DNA of 64,000 nt, from assembly GCF_003265345.1 (NCBI RefSeq), contig NZ_QFWW01000020.1, positions 542,346 through 606,345 on the forward strand, written 5' to 3'. The translations under genes were made by a program, and so were the position numbers. This DNA is from Lentzea terrae (GTDB lineage: Bacteria; Actinomycetota; Actinomycetes; Mycobacteriales; Pseudonocardiaceae). Positions 34,314 to 42,186 of the stretch are shown piece after piece. Below the pieces are notes generated by a model. It was not told the origin of the DNA and did not search any database. It saw only the letters and a program-made list of their open reading frames with translations. How positions within the stretch are numbered: the first letter of the stretch is position 1; the number at the start of each line of letters is the position of its first letter.

Positions 34314-35221
34314 CGCAGAAAAGCCTCGATCACCTCGGCCACGCGCAGGCCGCTGTCGAAGTTCGCCAGGTCGCGCGGGTGCTCTCCCCGCACGGCCTGC
34401 GCGAACAACGTGAGCCGCGAGTAGTCCGAACCGGTCTGCCGCAACGGCACCGGCACCCACGGACCACCGTCCGAAGTGGACAAGTCGGCCCACTGGTCGA
34501 GGCGCAGCGAACGTTCGGTGCCCCACACCGTCCACTCGTAGACCTCGGGTCCGGCGAGCCCGGAGAACGCCGACACGTGCACCGGCACGCCGCTCCCCCG
34601 CAGCACGCCGCGTGCCGCCACCTCGGCGGCGCCGGCCTCGGGGAAGTCCGCCGACACCGACTCCACGGTCAGCGGTCCGAGCAGCCGGTCCGTGAGGTAG
34701 ATGAAGTGCGACAACACCTCGCGCACGAACCCGCCCTGCTCGCCGTGCGCGAGCCACGCCGCCTCTGCCTGGAACGCCCGCGGCCAGCGCGGGAACTGCA
34801 GCCTGATCTCCACGCCCCGCAGCGCGCCCAGCTCGAGCAGCTGCCGTTCGATCTCGATCGTCGCCACCATGTCCGACAGCGCGAAGTTCACGGCGTTCGG
34901 CCGTCCCTGCGCGGCTTCGGCCATCGCCCGCGCCTCGTCGAGGCCGACGGCGAGCGGCTTCTCGCAGAACACCGCCTTGCCGGCCGCGAACGCCTTGAGC
35001 GCGAGCGCGGCGTGCGTCGCGGGCGGGGTCGCGATGTACACCGCGTCCACATCGGACAGCACGTCGTCGAGTGAGGTGACGACGGGGACGTCGAGCGTGC
35101 GGGGTGCGACGTCGACGCCCGCGACCACGGTGTAGCCGGGGTGCGCCTGCGCCGCCGTCAGCATCCGGGTGCCCATGGCGCCCAGGCCGACGACGGCGAG
35201 GCGAATCGGATCAGCGATCAT
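34310..35221 (-). CDS. Gfo/Idh/MocA-family oxidoreductase
   Basis: 303 aa. N-terminal Rossmann motif VVGLGAMGTRML, IATPPATHAALALKA, then EKPLAVGLDEAR with the conserved catalytic Lys-Pro of this family. The C-terminal half is the substrate sheet with a YLTDRLLGP helix. These NAD(P)-enzymes usually oxidise sugars, inositols or related ring alcohols. Substrate not evident. It ends in a 4-bp overlap with the hydrolase gene and starts 4 bp after the ABC permease gene. Confidence 0.82.
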   Translation of the reverse strand: MIADPIRLAVVGLGAMGTRMLTAAQAHPGYTVVAGVDVAPRTLDVPVVTSLDDVLSDVDAVYIATPPATHAALALKAFAAGKAVFCEKPLAVGLDEARAMAEAAQGRPNAVNFALSDMVATIEIERQLLELGALRGVEIRLQFPRWPRAFQAEAAWLAHGEQGGFVREVLSHFIYLTDRLLGPLTVESVSADFPEAGAAEVAARGVLRGSGVPVHVSAFSGLAGPEVYEWTVWGTERSLRLDQWADLSTSDGGPWVPVPLRQTGSDYSRLTLFAQAVRGEHPRDLANFDSGLRVAEVIEAFLR

Positions 35222-35225
35222 GGCC

Positions 35226-36293
35226 CTATTCTGCAGGTGCCCAGGCTCGCGACAGCTTGACCCGCGCACCGGTCTGCAGCAACGACCCGGTGTAGAGCCG
35301 CGAGGCGACCAGCAGGATCACCACGACGGTCGCCGCGAGGATGCTGAGCGAGAGCAGCGCCTCCCACGGCTCGGCCTGTTGGGCGAACATCCGCACCGGC
35401 ATCGCCACGCCCGCCGTGAACGGCACGAACGACAGCACGGCGAGCACCGCCGGGTTCTCGAAGAAGAACTGCACGCCGAAGTACGGGCCCATCACCGCGA
35501 GCATCACGAGGCCCATGGTCGAGCCGAGGTCCTCCTGCCGGCTGACGAGTGCGCCCGCGACCGCCCACATCGACGAGATCAGCACGAACCCGAGCATCAG
35601 GAACGGCACGAACCACCCCAGCGCGGGCACCACCACGGCGAGCAGCTCGGCCTGGCCGGCGACCCGCAGCGCGATCGGGGCTGTCAGCGCCAACACGAGC
35701 ACCTGGCCCAGCGTGAGAATCGTGTGGCCGAGGATCTTGCCCGCGAGCAGCGCCCGCACCGGCACCGTCGACACCAGGATCTCCACGATCCTGGTCTGCT
35801 TCTCGGTCACGGTGCTCTGCGCGATCGCCGCGCCACCCATGCCGAACATCAGGAACAGCATTCCGAACACGAACACCGTGATGAACCGCTGGTCCGAGGT
35901 CACAGCCGAGGGGTCCAGCAACTCCACCGGCGGCGAGGCGACGAGCTGCCGGATGACGTCGTTGGGCGGGTCGTTCAGGGCGAGGACCTTGACACCGCTG
36001 CCGTCCGGGACGATCGCGGCCTCGACGTCGTCGGAGCGGACCAGGTCCGCGGCTGCCTGGACGTCGGCGACCTCACGGACGTCGAGCTGTTTGCCTTGCA
36101 CCACCTGCACGGCCGAGCCGACCGCCGCGACCTTGGGGTCGTCACCGCCGAAGACCGTGGGCAGCACCGTGAGCGCGAACAACCCGGCGATCGTCGCGAG
36201 GAACCCGACCCAGAAGCCCTTGGAGGTGAGGAAGGTCTTCATCTCGCGTTCGGCGACGAGCCAGGTCGCCTGGGAGAAACTCGCTCGCGCCAT
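35226..36293 (-). CDS. NatB-type ABC transporter permease
   Basis: 355 aa. One helix near residue 25, then a large extracytoplasmic region (about 50-155), then five or six helices including ITVFVFGMLFLMFGMGG and VTEKQTRIVEILVSTVPVRALLAGKI, a hallmark of the ABC-2/NatB family. It lies one base after the ATPase gene, and the two form one exporter. Relatives export sodium ions or peptides and lipids; substrate unknown. Confidence 0.85.
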   Translation of the reverse strand: MARASFSQATWLVAEREMKTFLTSKGFWVGFLATIAGLFALTVLPTVFGGDDPKVAAVGSAVQVVQGKQLDVREVADVQAAADLVRSDDVEAAIVPDGSGVKVLALNDPPNDVIRQLVASPPVELLDPSAVTSDQRFITVFVFGMLFLMFGMGGAAIAQSTVTEKQTRIVEILVSTVPVRALLAGKILGHTILTLGQVLVLALTAPIALRVAGQAELLAVVVPALGWFVPFLMLGFVLISSMWAVAGALVSRQEDLGSTMGLVMLAVMGPYFGVQFFFENPAVLAVLSFVPFTAGVAMPVRMFAQQAEPWEALLSLSILAATVVVILLVASRLYTGSLLQTGARVKLSRAWAPAE

Positions 36294-36294
36294 G

Positions 36295-37164
36295 TCAGAT
36301 CACTTCCTTGAAGATCTCGTCGAGCGTGGGGACGACCGGCGTGAACGAGCGGACCTCACCGCGTTTCACCGCTTCGGCGAGCACCTGCTGCGGTTCGGCC
36401 TCGAAGACGGCACGCGGCCCGTCGAGGTCGATGATCGTCACGCCGGGCACGTCGCGGACCCAGCCCGCGTCCTCCGCAACCACGATCTCGTAACGGGCGG
36501 TGGCGTGGCGGGTGCGCAGCTCCTCACGTGAGCCGCCGGCCGCGATCCGTCCTTTTGAGATGATCACGACGTCGTCGCAGAGCCGTTCCACGATCGCCAG
36601 CTGGTGGCTCGAGAACAGCACCGGCACGCCGCTCGCGGCCCGTTTGCGCAGCACGTCGAGCACCGTCTCGACGGCGATCGGGTCGAGGCCGGAGAACGGC
36701 TCGTCCAGGATCAGCACATCGGGGTCGTGCACCAGCGCGGCCGCGATCTGCACGCGCTGCTGGTTGCCGAGCGACAGCTGCTCCAGCCGGTCGTTCGCAC
36801 GCCCGGTCAGCTCCAGGTCGTCGAGCAGCTGGTCGGTGTTGCGCTGCGCGACCGTCCTTTCGACACCGTGCAGCCGCCCGAGCCAGGTGATCTGCTCACG
36901 CACCTTCATCTTCGGATAGAGGCCGCGTTCTTCCGGCATGTAACCGAAGTGCGGCCGGTTCTGCGGCGTGATCTCCACGTCGTTCCAGCTCACCGAGCCC
37001 CCGTGCGCGGCGAGCACCCCCAGCACGATCCGCATCGTCGTCGTCTTGCCGGACCCGTTGGCGCCCAGGAAGCCCGTCATCCGGCCGGGCCGCACGTCGA
37101 AGCTCACCTCGTCGAGCACCCGATGATCGCCGAAGCTCCGGCTGATCCCCCTCACAGTCAACAT
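36295..37164 (-). CDS. NatA-type ABC transporter ATPase
   Basis: 289 aa. Walker A GANGSGKTT, the Q-loop region, signature LSLGNQQRVQ (degenerate LSGGQ), and VLILDEPFSGLDP as Walker B. The C-terminal DUF4162-like tail ends VPTLDEIFKEV, typical of the NatA family. The ATG at 37164 was chosen because it opens directly into LTVRGISRSFG. The gene is downstream of the giant-hairpin element copy 2 and pairs with the NatB-type permease. Confidence 0.87.
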   Translation of the reverse strand: MLTVRGISRSFGDHRVLDEVSFDVRPGRMTGFLGANGSGKTTTMRIVLGVLAAHGGSVSWNDVEITPQNRPHFGYMPEERGLYPKMKVREQITWLGRLHGVERTVAQRNTDQLLDDLELTGRANDRLEQLSLGNQQRVQIAAALVHDPDVLILDEPFSGLDPIAVETVLDVLRKRAASGVPVLFSSHQLAIVERLCDDVVIISKGRIAAGGSREELRTRHATARYEIVVAEDAGWVRDVPGVTIIDLDGPRAVFEAEPQQVLAEAVKRGEVRSFTPVVPTLDEIFKEVI

Positions 37165-37240
37165 GCCGGGAACGTTATGCGGTTCGTGCCAAGATCGCGT
37201 CCGCCGCGGGGCATCCTCCTCGCGGAGGACGCTGTTCGGC

Positions 37241-37407
37241 CTAGTGCCGTGGCCGTCAGCCTTTGCCCCGTGTTCGACGCTCAGACGGGTGCATCGTGGT
37301 GCCGGCCCCACGTCCTCATCCTGGTTGGCTGTGGGCGTGGGGCCGGTGCCGCGAGGCGCCCTGCTGAGCGTCGAAGACGCGGCGAAGGTTGGCGGTCACG
37401 GCACTAG
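37241..37407. repeat. Giant-hairpin element, copy 2 (167 bp, CTAG ends)
   Basis: CTAG at both ends. The 44-base arms pair with two true mismatches and four G.U pairs (plus-strand sense), including a perfect TTCGACGCTCAG/CTGAGCGTCGAA block. Inside, the stem continues through CCGGCCCCACG/CGTGGGGCCGG to a loop with CTGGTTG. The internal blocks at 37281-37303 and 37345-37370 match copy 1 at 17248 and 17303, while the outer arms do not. Its right end provides the TAG stop of fdhD. Confidence 0.8.
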
Positions 37408-38243
37408 CGCGCTCCGGCCGTGACGCCGAGGCGGTGGCCTCCCGTGTAGACGTTCATCGACGTGCCGCGCAGGAACCCGACGAGCGTCACGCCCATCTCC
37501 TCGGCCAGGTCGGCGGCGAGCGACGACGGCGCGGACACCGCCGTGAGCACCGGAATCCCGGCCATCACCGCCTTCTGCACCAGCTCGAACGACGCCCGCC
37601 CGCTGACCATCAGCACGGTGCCGGTGAGCGGCAGCCGGCCGGTGCGGGTGGCCCAGCCGACGACCTTGTCCACCGCGTTGTGCCGGCCGACGTCCTCCCT
37701 GAGGCACAGCAGGTTGCCGTTCGCGTCGAACAGCCCGGCCGCGTGCAGGCCGCCCGTGCGGTCGAAGACCCGTTGCGCGGCACGGAGTTTGGTCGGGAAC
37801 TCGGTGATCGTCTTCGGGTCGAGCCGGATCGGGTCGGCCGCCACCTGCCAGGTCGCGGTGGTGCGCACGGCGTCCAGGCTCGCCTTGCCGCACAGCCCGC
37901 AGCTCGACGTGGTGTAGAAGTTGCGCTCGATCGACGGGTCCGGCGGTGCGACGCCGTCCGCGAGGCCGACGTCCAGCACGTTGTAGGTGTTGCCGCCGTC
38001 GGCCGTGGCGCCCGCGCAGTAGCGGATGCTCGTGATGTCGGACGGGTTGCGCACCACCCCTTCGCTGACCAGGAAGCCCGCCGCGAGGTCGAAGTCGTCA
38101 CCCGGCGTGCGCATGGTCACGGCGAGCGACTTGCCGCGGACGCGGATCTCCAGCGGTTCCTCGACCGCCAGCGTGTCCGGCCGCGCGGTGGCCGCGTCGT
38201 CCACCAGCCGCACCACGCGCCGCCTGCTCGTCACTCGTCCCAC
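37404..38243 (-). CDS. fdhD: FdhD, sulfur carrier for formate dehydrogenase maturation
   Basis: 279 aa. TSSCGLCGKA carries the CxxC pair that receives sulfur from a cysteine desulfurase. EEPLEIRVRGKSLAVTMRTPGDDFDLAAGFL and EDVGRHNAVDKVVG are family hallmarks. FdhD sulfurates the molybdenum cofactor of formate dehydrogenase. It is downstream of an oxalate/formate-type transporter and a 179-aa gene. The GTG at 38243 has GGAGG upstream, but the preceding gene overlaps by 146 bp. The stop codon TAG is part of hairpin element copy 2. No formate dehydrogenase gene is in the window. Confidence 0.92.
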   Translation of the reverse strand: MGRVTSRRRVVRLVDDAATARPDTLAVEEPLEIRVRGKSLAVTMRTPGDDFDLAAGFLVSEGVVRNPSDITSIRYCAGATADGGNTYNVLDVGLADGVAPPDPSIERNFYTTSSCGLCGKASLDAVRTTATWQVAADPIRLDPKTITEFPTKLRAAQRVFDRTGGLHAAGLFDANGNLLCLREDVGRHNAVDKVVGWATRTGRLPLTGTVLMVSGRASFELVQKAVMAGIPVLTAVSAPSSLAADLAEEMGVTLVGFLRGTSMNVYTGGHRLGVTAGAR

Positions 38244-38637
38244 GACTGGCCTCCTTGCAGATCGCGACGCACTCGTCCAGCAGCCGCCGCAACATCTCGT
38301 CGCCGCGCATCGCCCGCACGGCCCTGGTCACGACCCAGTCGCGCGGCCACCACCGCGGCGCGACGATTCCGGCCCGTTGCACGCAGTGCGCGACCAGCCG
38401 TTGGGTTGGTCCCTGCTCCGTGCCGATCACGGTGGTCGCGAACGGCAACAGCCTGCGTCGACCCTCCTCAGTGGACTGATCGTTGACGCACCGCGCCACA
38501 CACGCCAGCACGGGGTGCACGCAGGCGGGCCGGTCCGACCACACCTCGCCCGCGAGCACCGACGTGAGCTCCATCAGACAACAACCTTCGGCCGGCGTGT
38601 GGTGCCAGCCCTTCGCGAGCTTCGGCACTCGGCTCAC
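38098..38637 (-). CDS. Protein of unknown function between transporter and fdhD
   Basis: 179 aa, not recognised. The N-terminal part has Cys/His residues (GWHHTPAEGCCLMELTSVLAGE, then CVHPVLACVARCVND) that could bind a metal. The middle is helical with PRWWPRDWVVTRAVRAM. It starts with a GTG inside a GTGA overlap with the transporter stop, so it is in the same operon. Its frame stays open 146 bp into fdhD, and that C-terminal part is low-complexity Arg/Gly/Ala. The real gene may be shorter if a frameshift lies near 38245. Its position suggests a formate or molybdenum-cofactor role. Confidence 0.6.
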   Translation of the reverse strand: MSRVPKLAKGWHHTPAEGCCLMELTSVLAGEVWSDRPACVHPVLACVARCVNDQSTEEGRRRLLPFATTVIGTEQGPTQRLVAHCVQRAGIVAPRWWPRDWVVTRAVRAMRGDEMLRRLLDECVAICKEASRGTSDEQAARGAAGGRRGHRAAGHAGGRGTAGDPRPRQVARRDHAHAG

Positions 38638-39890
38638 AGCCGCGGCCTTCCCGGCTGCGACAGGTGCCTCGTGAGCACGGCGCCCGCCAGCCCGAGCACG
38701 CCGGCCGCGACGAACGCGAACGCGGGCCCCTGGGACGCGAGCACGACGGCCGCGATGAGCGCACCCGCCGCCTTCGCCGTGTAGAGCACGCCGAAGTTCT
38801 GCGCCCCGTTCGTCTCGCCGAAGTACTCCCTGGTGACGCCCACCAGCAACGAGTAGCAGCACCCGGTGCCGAGGCCCGCGAGCGTCGCGCCGACGAGCAG
38901 CCCCGTGACGTTCTGGGAGTACAGCAACACGAACTGCGCCACGCCTCCGGTGGCGAGGGTCCAGACGAGCGCCTTCCTGCGCCCGATCCTGTCCGAGATC
39001 CACCCGACCAGCACCCGTCCGGTACCCGTGGCCGCCGCCAGCGTGGCCAACGCAATTGCGCCAAGCGTGTTGTCTCCCACGAACAGCGGCAGATAAGCCA
39101 GGTCGTACAGCGACACGGCCGCCGCGAACGCCACACCGCCGTACAGCCACCAGAACGTGCCGCACCGCATCGCTTCGTGCGTCCGGAACTCCTTGAGCGC
39201 CGCCCGGTTCGGCACCCGCGCCCGGTCCAACGCCCACTCGCGCGGCGGGATGTGCGGCGGCCACCAGTGCTCAGGCGGATCCTTCAGCAACGTGCCGGTG
39301 ACGGCCAGGACGACCGTGATCACGATCGCTGCCTGCGTGAGGAACCCGCTGAGGTTGCCGAGGAGCATCCCGGCGGCCAGCACGAACGGCACAGACCCGT
39401 ACGCGAACGCTCCGCTGACGAACGCGACCTTCCTGGTGACGCGCTCGGGATACCACCGGACGATCGTGCCGAGGCAGGTCGCGTACACCAGCCCGGCCCC
39501 GATGCCACCGAGCACGGCGTACCCCACGAGCTGGCCCTGCCCGAGCGTGCAGAACCCGGCACCGGTGAGCACCGCGCCGATCCACATGGCCCCGGCGGGC
39601 GTCAGTCTCTTCTGCTGCCGCAGCCAGGCCGCCGGAAACGCCGTGCCAGCCTGGCACACCGTCCACAACGCCAGCGCCCAGAACAGCTCCGGCACGCTCC
39701 ACCGGTCTTGCAGGTGCGGGATCAACGCGCCAAAGCCGTACTGCCCGATGCCGGCCGCGAGCATCGCCGCCCAAGCCGCCCACAACACCGTGCGACGCGA
39801 CCGCCCCGACACCTCGACGTCGGTCTCCCCCACCCGGTAGAGCCTGCCGACGTGATCACGTACGTAGGTCGCGACTGGCATGCCCTTCAC
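38634..39890 (-). CDS. MFS transporter of the oxalate/formate antiporter (OFA) family
   Basis: 418 aa with 12 membrane helices in two halves. KDPPEHWWPPHIPP in the central loop is a typical OFA-family sequence. YGGVAFAAAVSLYDLAYLP and RVLVGWISDRIGRRKALVW are the second-half helices, with an MFS loop motif in the latter. OFA proteins exchange oxalate for formate or carry related small carboxylates. GTG at 39890; an ATG at 39881 is possible. A GntR box lies only about 11 bp upstream. It leads the operon with the 179-aa gene and fdhD, which fits entry of substrate and handling of formate. Confidence 0.82.
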   Translation of the reverse strand: MKGMPVATYVRDHVGRLYRVGETDVEVSGRSRRTVLWAAWAAMLAAGIGQYGFGALIPHLQDRWSVPELFWALALWTVCQAGTAFPAAWLRQQKRLTPAGAMWIGAVLTGAGFCTLGQGQLVGYAVLGGIGAGLVYATCLGTIVRWYPERVTRKVAFVSGAFAYGSVPFVLAAGMLLGNLSGFLTQAAIVITVVLAVTGTLLKDPPEHWWPPHIPPREWALDRARVPNRAALKEFRTHEAMRCGTFWWLYGGVAFAAAVSLYDLAYLPLFVGDNTLGAIALATLAAATGTGRVLVGWISDRIGRRKALVWTLATGGVAQFVLLYSQNVTGLLVGATLAGLGTGCCYSLLVGVTREYFGETNGAQNFGVLYTAKAAGALIAAVVLASQGPAFAFVAAGVLGLAGAVLTRHLSQPGRPRL

Positions 39891-39901
39891 CCCGTCCCGG
39901 A

Positions 39902-39931
39902 GATTGCATACAGTATGAAGTAGGCTATACC
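39902..39931. promoter_or_regulatory. GntR box O5 between the OFA transporter and moeA
   Basis: GATTGCATACAGTATG contains the perfect dyad CATAC-A-GTATG, followed by AAGTAGGCTATACC. The segment resembles that at 11369-11399 base for base in most positions. It lies in the 53-bp gap between two divergent genes, so one bound regulator could control both. Confidence 0.7.
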
Positions 39932-39943
39932 ACGGAGGCGCCG

Positions 39944-41080
39944 ATGAACATGCCCTGGGATCTCGCCCGCCAGACGGCCCGGTCAGCGGCCAAGCCGCTC
40001 GAGGCCGTCGAGGTTTCGCTGACCGAGGGGTTGGGTCTCGCGCTCGCCTCCGGGGTGCGGGCGCTGGCCAGTCAGCCGACCTGCGACACCTCGGCCATGG
40101 ACGGCTACGCGGTCGCCGGGGCTGGGCCTTGGGTGGTCGTGGGGCGGGTGGCCGCCGGAGATCCGGTGCCTCGCGTGCGGTTGGGAGCGGGCGAGGCGTT
40201 CGGGGTGGCTACCGGGGCGCCGGTGCCGGACGGGTCCGACGCAGTGATCCCCGTCGAGTTCTGTTCAGTGGACGACACGCTGTTGAAAGGCGAAGCCGTC
40301 ACCGGCAAACACATCCGTCGCCGTGGCGAAGACTGGTCGGCAGGCGACGAACTCATCCCCGCCGGCTCCCAGATCACCCCCACCGTCCTCGGCCTGGCCG
40401 CAGGAGCAGGCCACGACACCCTCCTGGTTCACCGCCGTCCCCGAGCAGCCGTGGTCGTGACCGGCGACGAACTCCTCTACCAGGGCCCACCCCGCCCAGG
40501 CCGAGTCCGCGACGCCATCGGCCCGATGCTCCCCGGCCTCCTCACGGGAGCCGACCTCGACACCACCCACCTGCACGACGACCCGGACGCCCTGACCAAC
40601 GTCCTCACGTCAACCCGAGCCGACGTCCTCGTCACCTGCGGCGCCACCTCGGTAGGCCCAGCGGACCACCTCCGCCGCGTGCTCACATCCCTCGACGCCG
40701 AAATCCTGGTCAGCGGCGTGGCCTGCCGCCCAGGCCACCCGATGCTGCTGGCCGTCCTCCCCGACGGCCGCTGCGTGGTCGGCCTGCCGGGCAACCCCTT
40801 CGCCGCCCTGGCCGCAGTCCTGACGCTGCTCCAACCACTCCTCGGCGCCCTCGCCGGCCACACCGTCCGCCCGCCGATCACCGCTCAGCTGAAAGAAGTC
40901 AACGCGCACCCCACTGACACGCGACTCGTCCCGGTGACCAGAACCGGCAACCAGGCCATCCCCGTAGGCCACGACCGCCCCGGATCCCTGTGGGGCGCCG
41001 CCAAAGCCGACGCACTCGCAGTAGTCCCGCCCGACCACGCCGGAGAAGTCGAGCTGCTCACTTACGAGACCGCCAACTGA
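39944..41080 (+). CDS. moeA: Molybdopterin molybdenumtransferase MoeA
   Basis: 378 aa, a little shorter than E. coli MoeA (411). CDTSAMDGYAVAG is the family's N-terminal signature, GAPVPDGSDAVIP follows, and the catalytic MoaB/MogA-like domain has VVVTGDELL, TCGATSVGPADHL and VVGLPGNPFAAL. MoeA inserts molybdate into adenylylated molybdopterin. A GGAGG lies before the ATG at 39944. The divergent operon encodes the OFA transporter and fdhD under the same GntR box, so this is probably a dedicated copy for a formate dehydrogenase. The 3' end overlaps the AlkZ-like gene by 23 bp. Confidence 0.9.
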   Translation: MNMPWDLARQTARSAAKPLEAVEVSLTEGLGLALASGVRALASQPTCDTSAMDGYAVAGAGPWVVVGRVAAGDPVPRVRLGAGEAFGVATGAPVPDGSDAVIPVEFCSVDDTLLKGEAVTGKHIRRRGEDWSAGDELIPAGSQITPTVLGLAAGAGHDTLLVHRRPRAAVVVTGDELLYQGPPRPGRVRDAIGPMLPGLLTGADLDTTHLHDDPDALTNVLTSTRADVLVTCGATSVGPADHLRRVLTSLDAEILVSGVACRPGHPMLLAVLPDGRCVVGLPGNPFAALAAVLTLLQPLLGALAGHTVRPPITAQLKEVNAHPTDTRLVPVTRTGNQAIPVGHDRPGSLWGAAKADALAVVPPDHAGEVELLTYETAN

Positions 41081-42152
41081 CCTTCGCCGAGCCCGGCGCA
41101 GGCGCGTCCTTCACCACCGTCCGCACCGGCAACCCGAGAAACGAGCTGAACCGCGAAACGTGCGCCGCGAGCCGATCAACGTCAAACCCCGGCAACGGCC
41201 GCAACTCCACGTCCACCGAGGTCTTCTTCAGAACCCGCCGCCACAGCCCGGCGATCTGCCCGTCCTCGATCAAAGTCGCGTAGAACATCCCGTTGTAAGT
41301 GGAGATCGGAATCTCGCCGTACCGCCCGAAGAACGCGGAACGGTCCTTGTACCCGATCACCAACTCGTCATAGGCAGGCAGCAGAAACGCCCCGGAGCCC
41401 GGCGAGAGATCAGGAGGCAGCCAGTACTCCTTGCCATCAAACGCCTCGCACACCAACGAACCCTGCACGGCCTCCAACCCACGAGAAGCCTCACGCACCC
41501 CGATCCCGCACCAGTTGGCGAAATCCGCCAAGGTAGCCGGACCGTGACTGGCGAAGAACCGAGAAGCCAGCACGGCCAACGCCTCGTCGCCGGACAACGA
41601 ACGCTGATGCGGCGCCCATTCCGAGAGCAGCACGAACGTCTGCTCCTTGCCCCGCGGCGGCCCCGGCACCACCAGACCCTCCTGCGCCAGGTGGATGAAC
41701 GTGAAGTAGCTCTGCTGCCGGTCGTCCGGAATGCCGACCGAGGCCATCAACGCGATCATCTCGCGCCGCGTCAGGCACCCGCCGCCCGTCAGCGCCGAAA
41801 CGAAAGTCTTGCGCGCCAACGACATCAGCTCGGGCGTCATGTGATGGTACCGCCAGGCCTTGGGCGTCAACCGAGCCAGGTCGCGCGCGCCGAACAAGCT
41901 CAGCATCCACCCGACGTCCTCCGCCAGGACGTAGTGGATCGTGCCGCGCATCAGCCAGGTCCGCACCACCCGCCCGGACTGCAAAGCCTCCTCGACGTCC
42001 GCCGCCCCACCGGAGACCGTGCGCAAGCCCAACGCCCACAGCGACTGGCCGTAGTCCTGGCCCTGCACGGCGCCCAGACGACGAACGACGTCCTCAACCG
42101 AACCGAACTGCCCGATGCGCTGGTTGCCGAGGCGGAGTGCCGCGATGTCCAT
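41058..42152 (-). CDS. Winged-helix protein of the AlkZ/YcaQ DNA glycosylase-like family
   Basis: 364 aa. RLGAVQGQDYGQSLWALGLR near residue 27 aligns with the catalytic QxQ region of AlkZ, the glycosylase that unhooks DNA crosslinks. RTWLMRGTIHYVLAEDVGWML and the C-terminal LLPAYDELVIGYKDRS are typical of this HTH_42 family. Members protect against DNA alkylators, or their role is unknown. It is convergent with moeA and lies just downstream of pobA, 35 bp after its stop. Confidence 0.8.
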   Translation of the reverse strand: MDIAALRLGNQRIGQFGSVEDVVRRLGAVQGQDYGQSLWALGLRTVSGGAADVEEALQSGRVVRTWLMRGTIHYVLAEDVGWMLSLFGARDLARLTPKAWRYHHMTPELMSLARKTFVSALTGGGCLTRREMIALMASVGIPDDRQQSYFTFIHLAQEGLVVPGPPRGKEQTFVLLSEWAPHQRSLSGDEALAVLASRFFASHGPATLADFANWCGIGVREASRGLEAVQGSLVCEAFDGKEYWLPPDLSPGSGAFLLPAYDELVIGYKDRSAFFGRYGEIPISTYNGMFYATLIEDGQIAGLWRRVLKKTSVDVELRPLPGFDVDRLAAHVSRFSSFLGLPVRTVVKDAPAPGSAKVSWRSRK

Positions 42153-42186
42153 CAGCCCAGTCTGGGCGACGGCACTCCAGCCCCGC

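Noticed and set aside
17208-37407. The two hairpin elements as a CRISPR or attC-type site
   Set aside because: No spacer array, no integron core sites and no integrase or cas gene; arms differ between copies.
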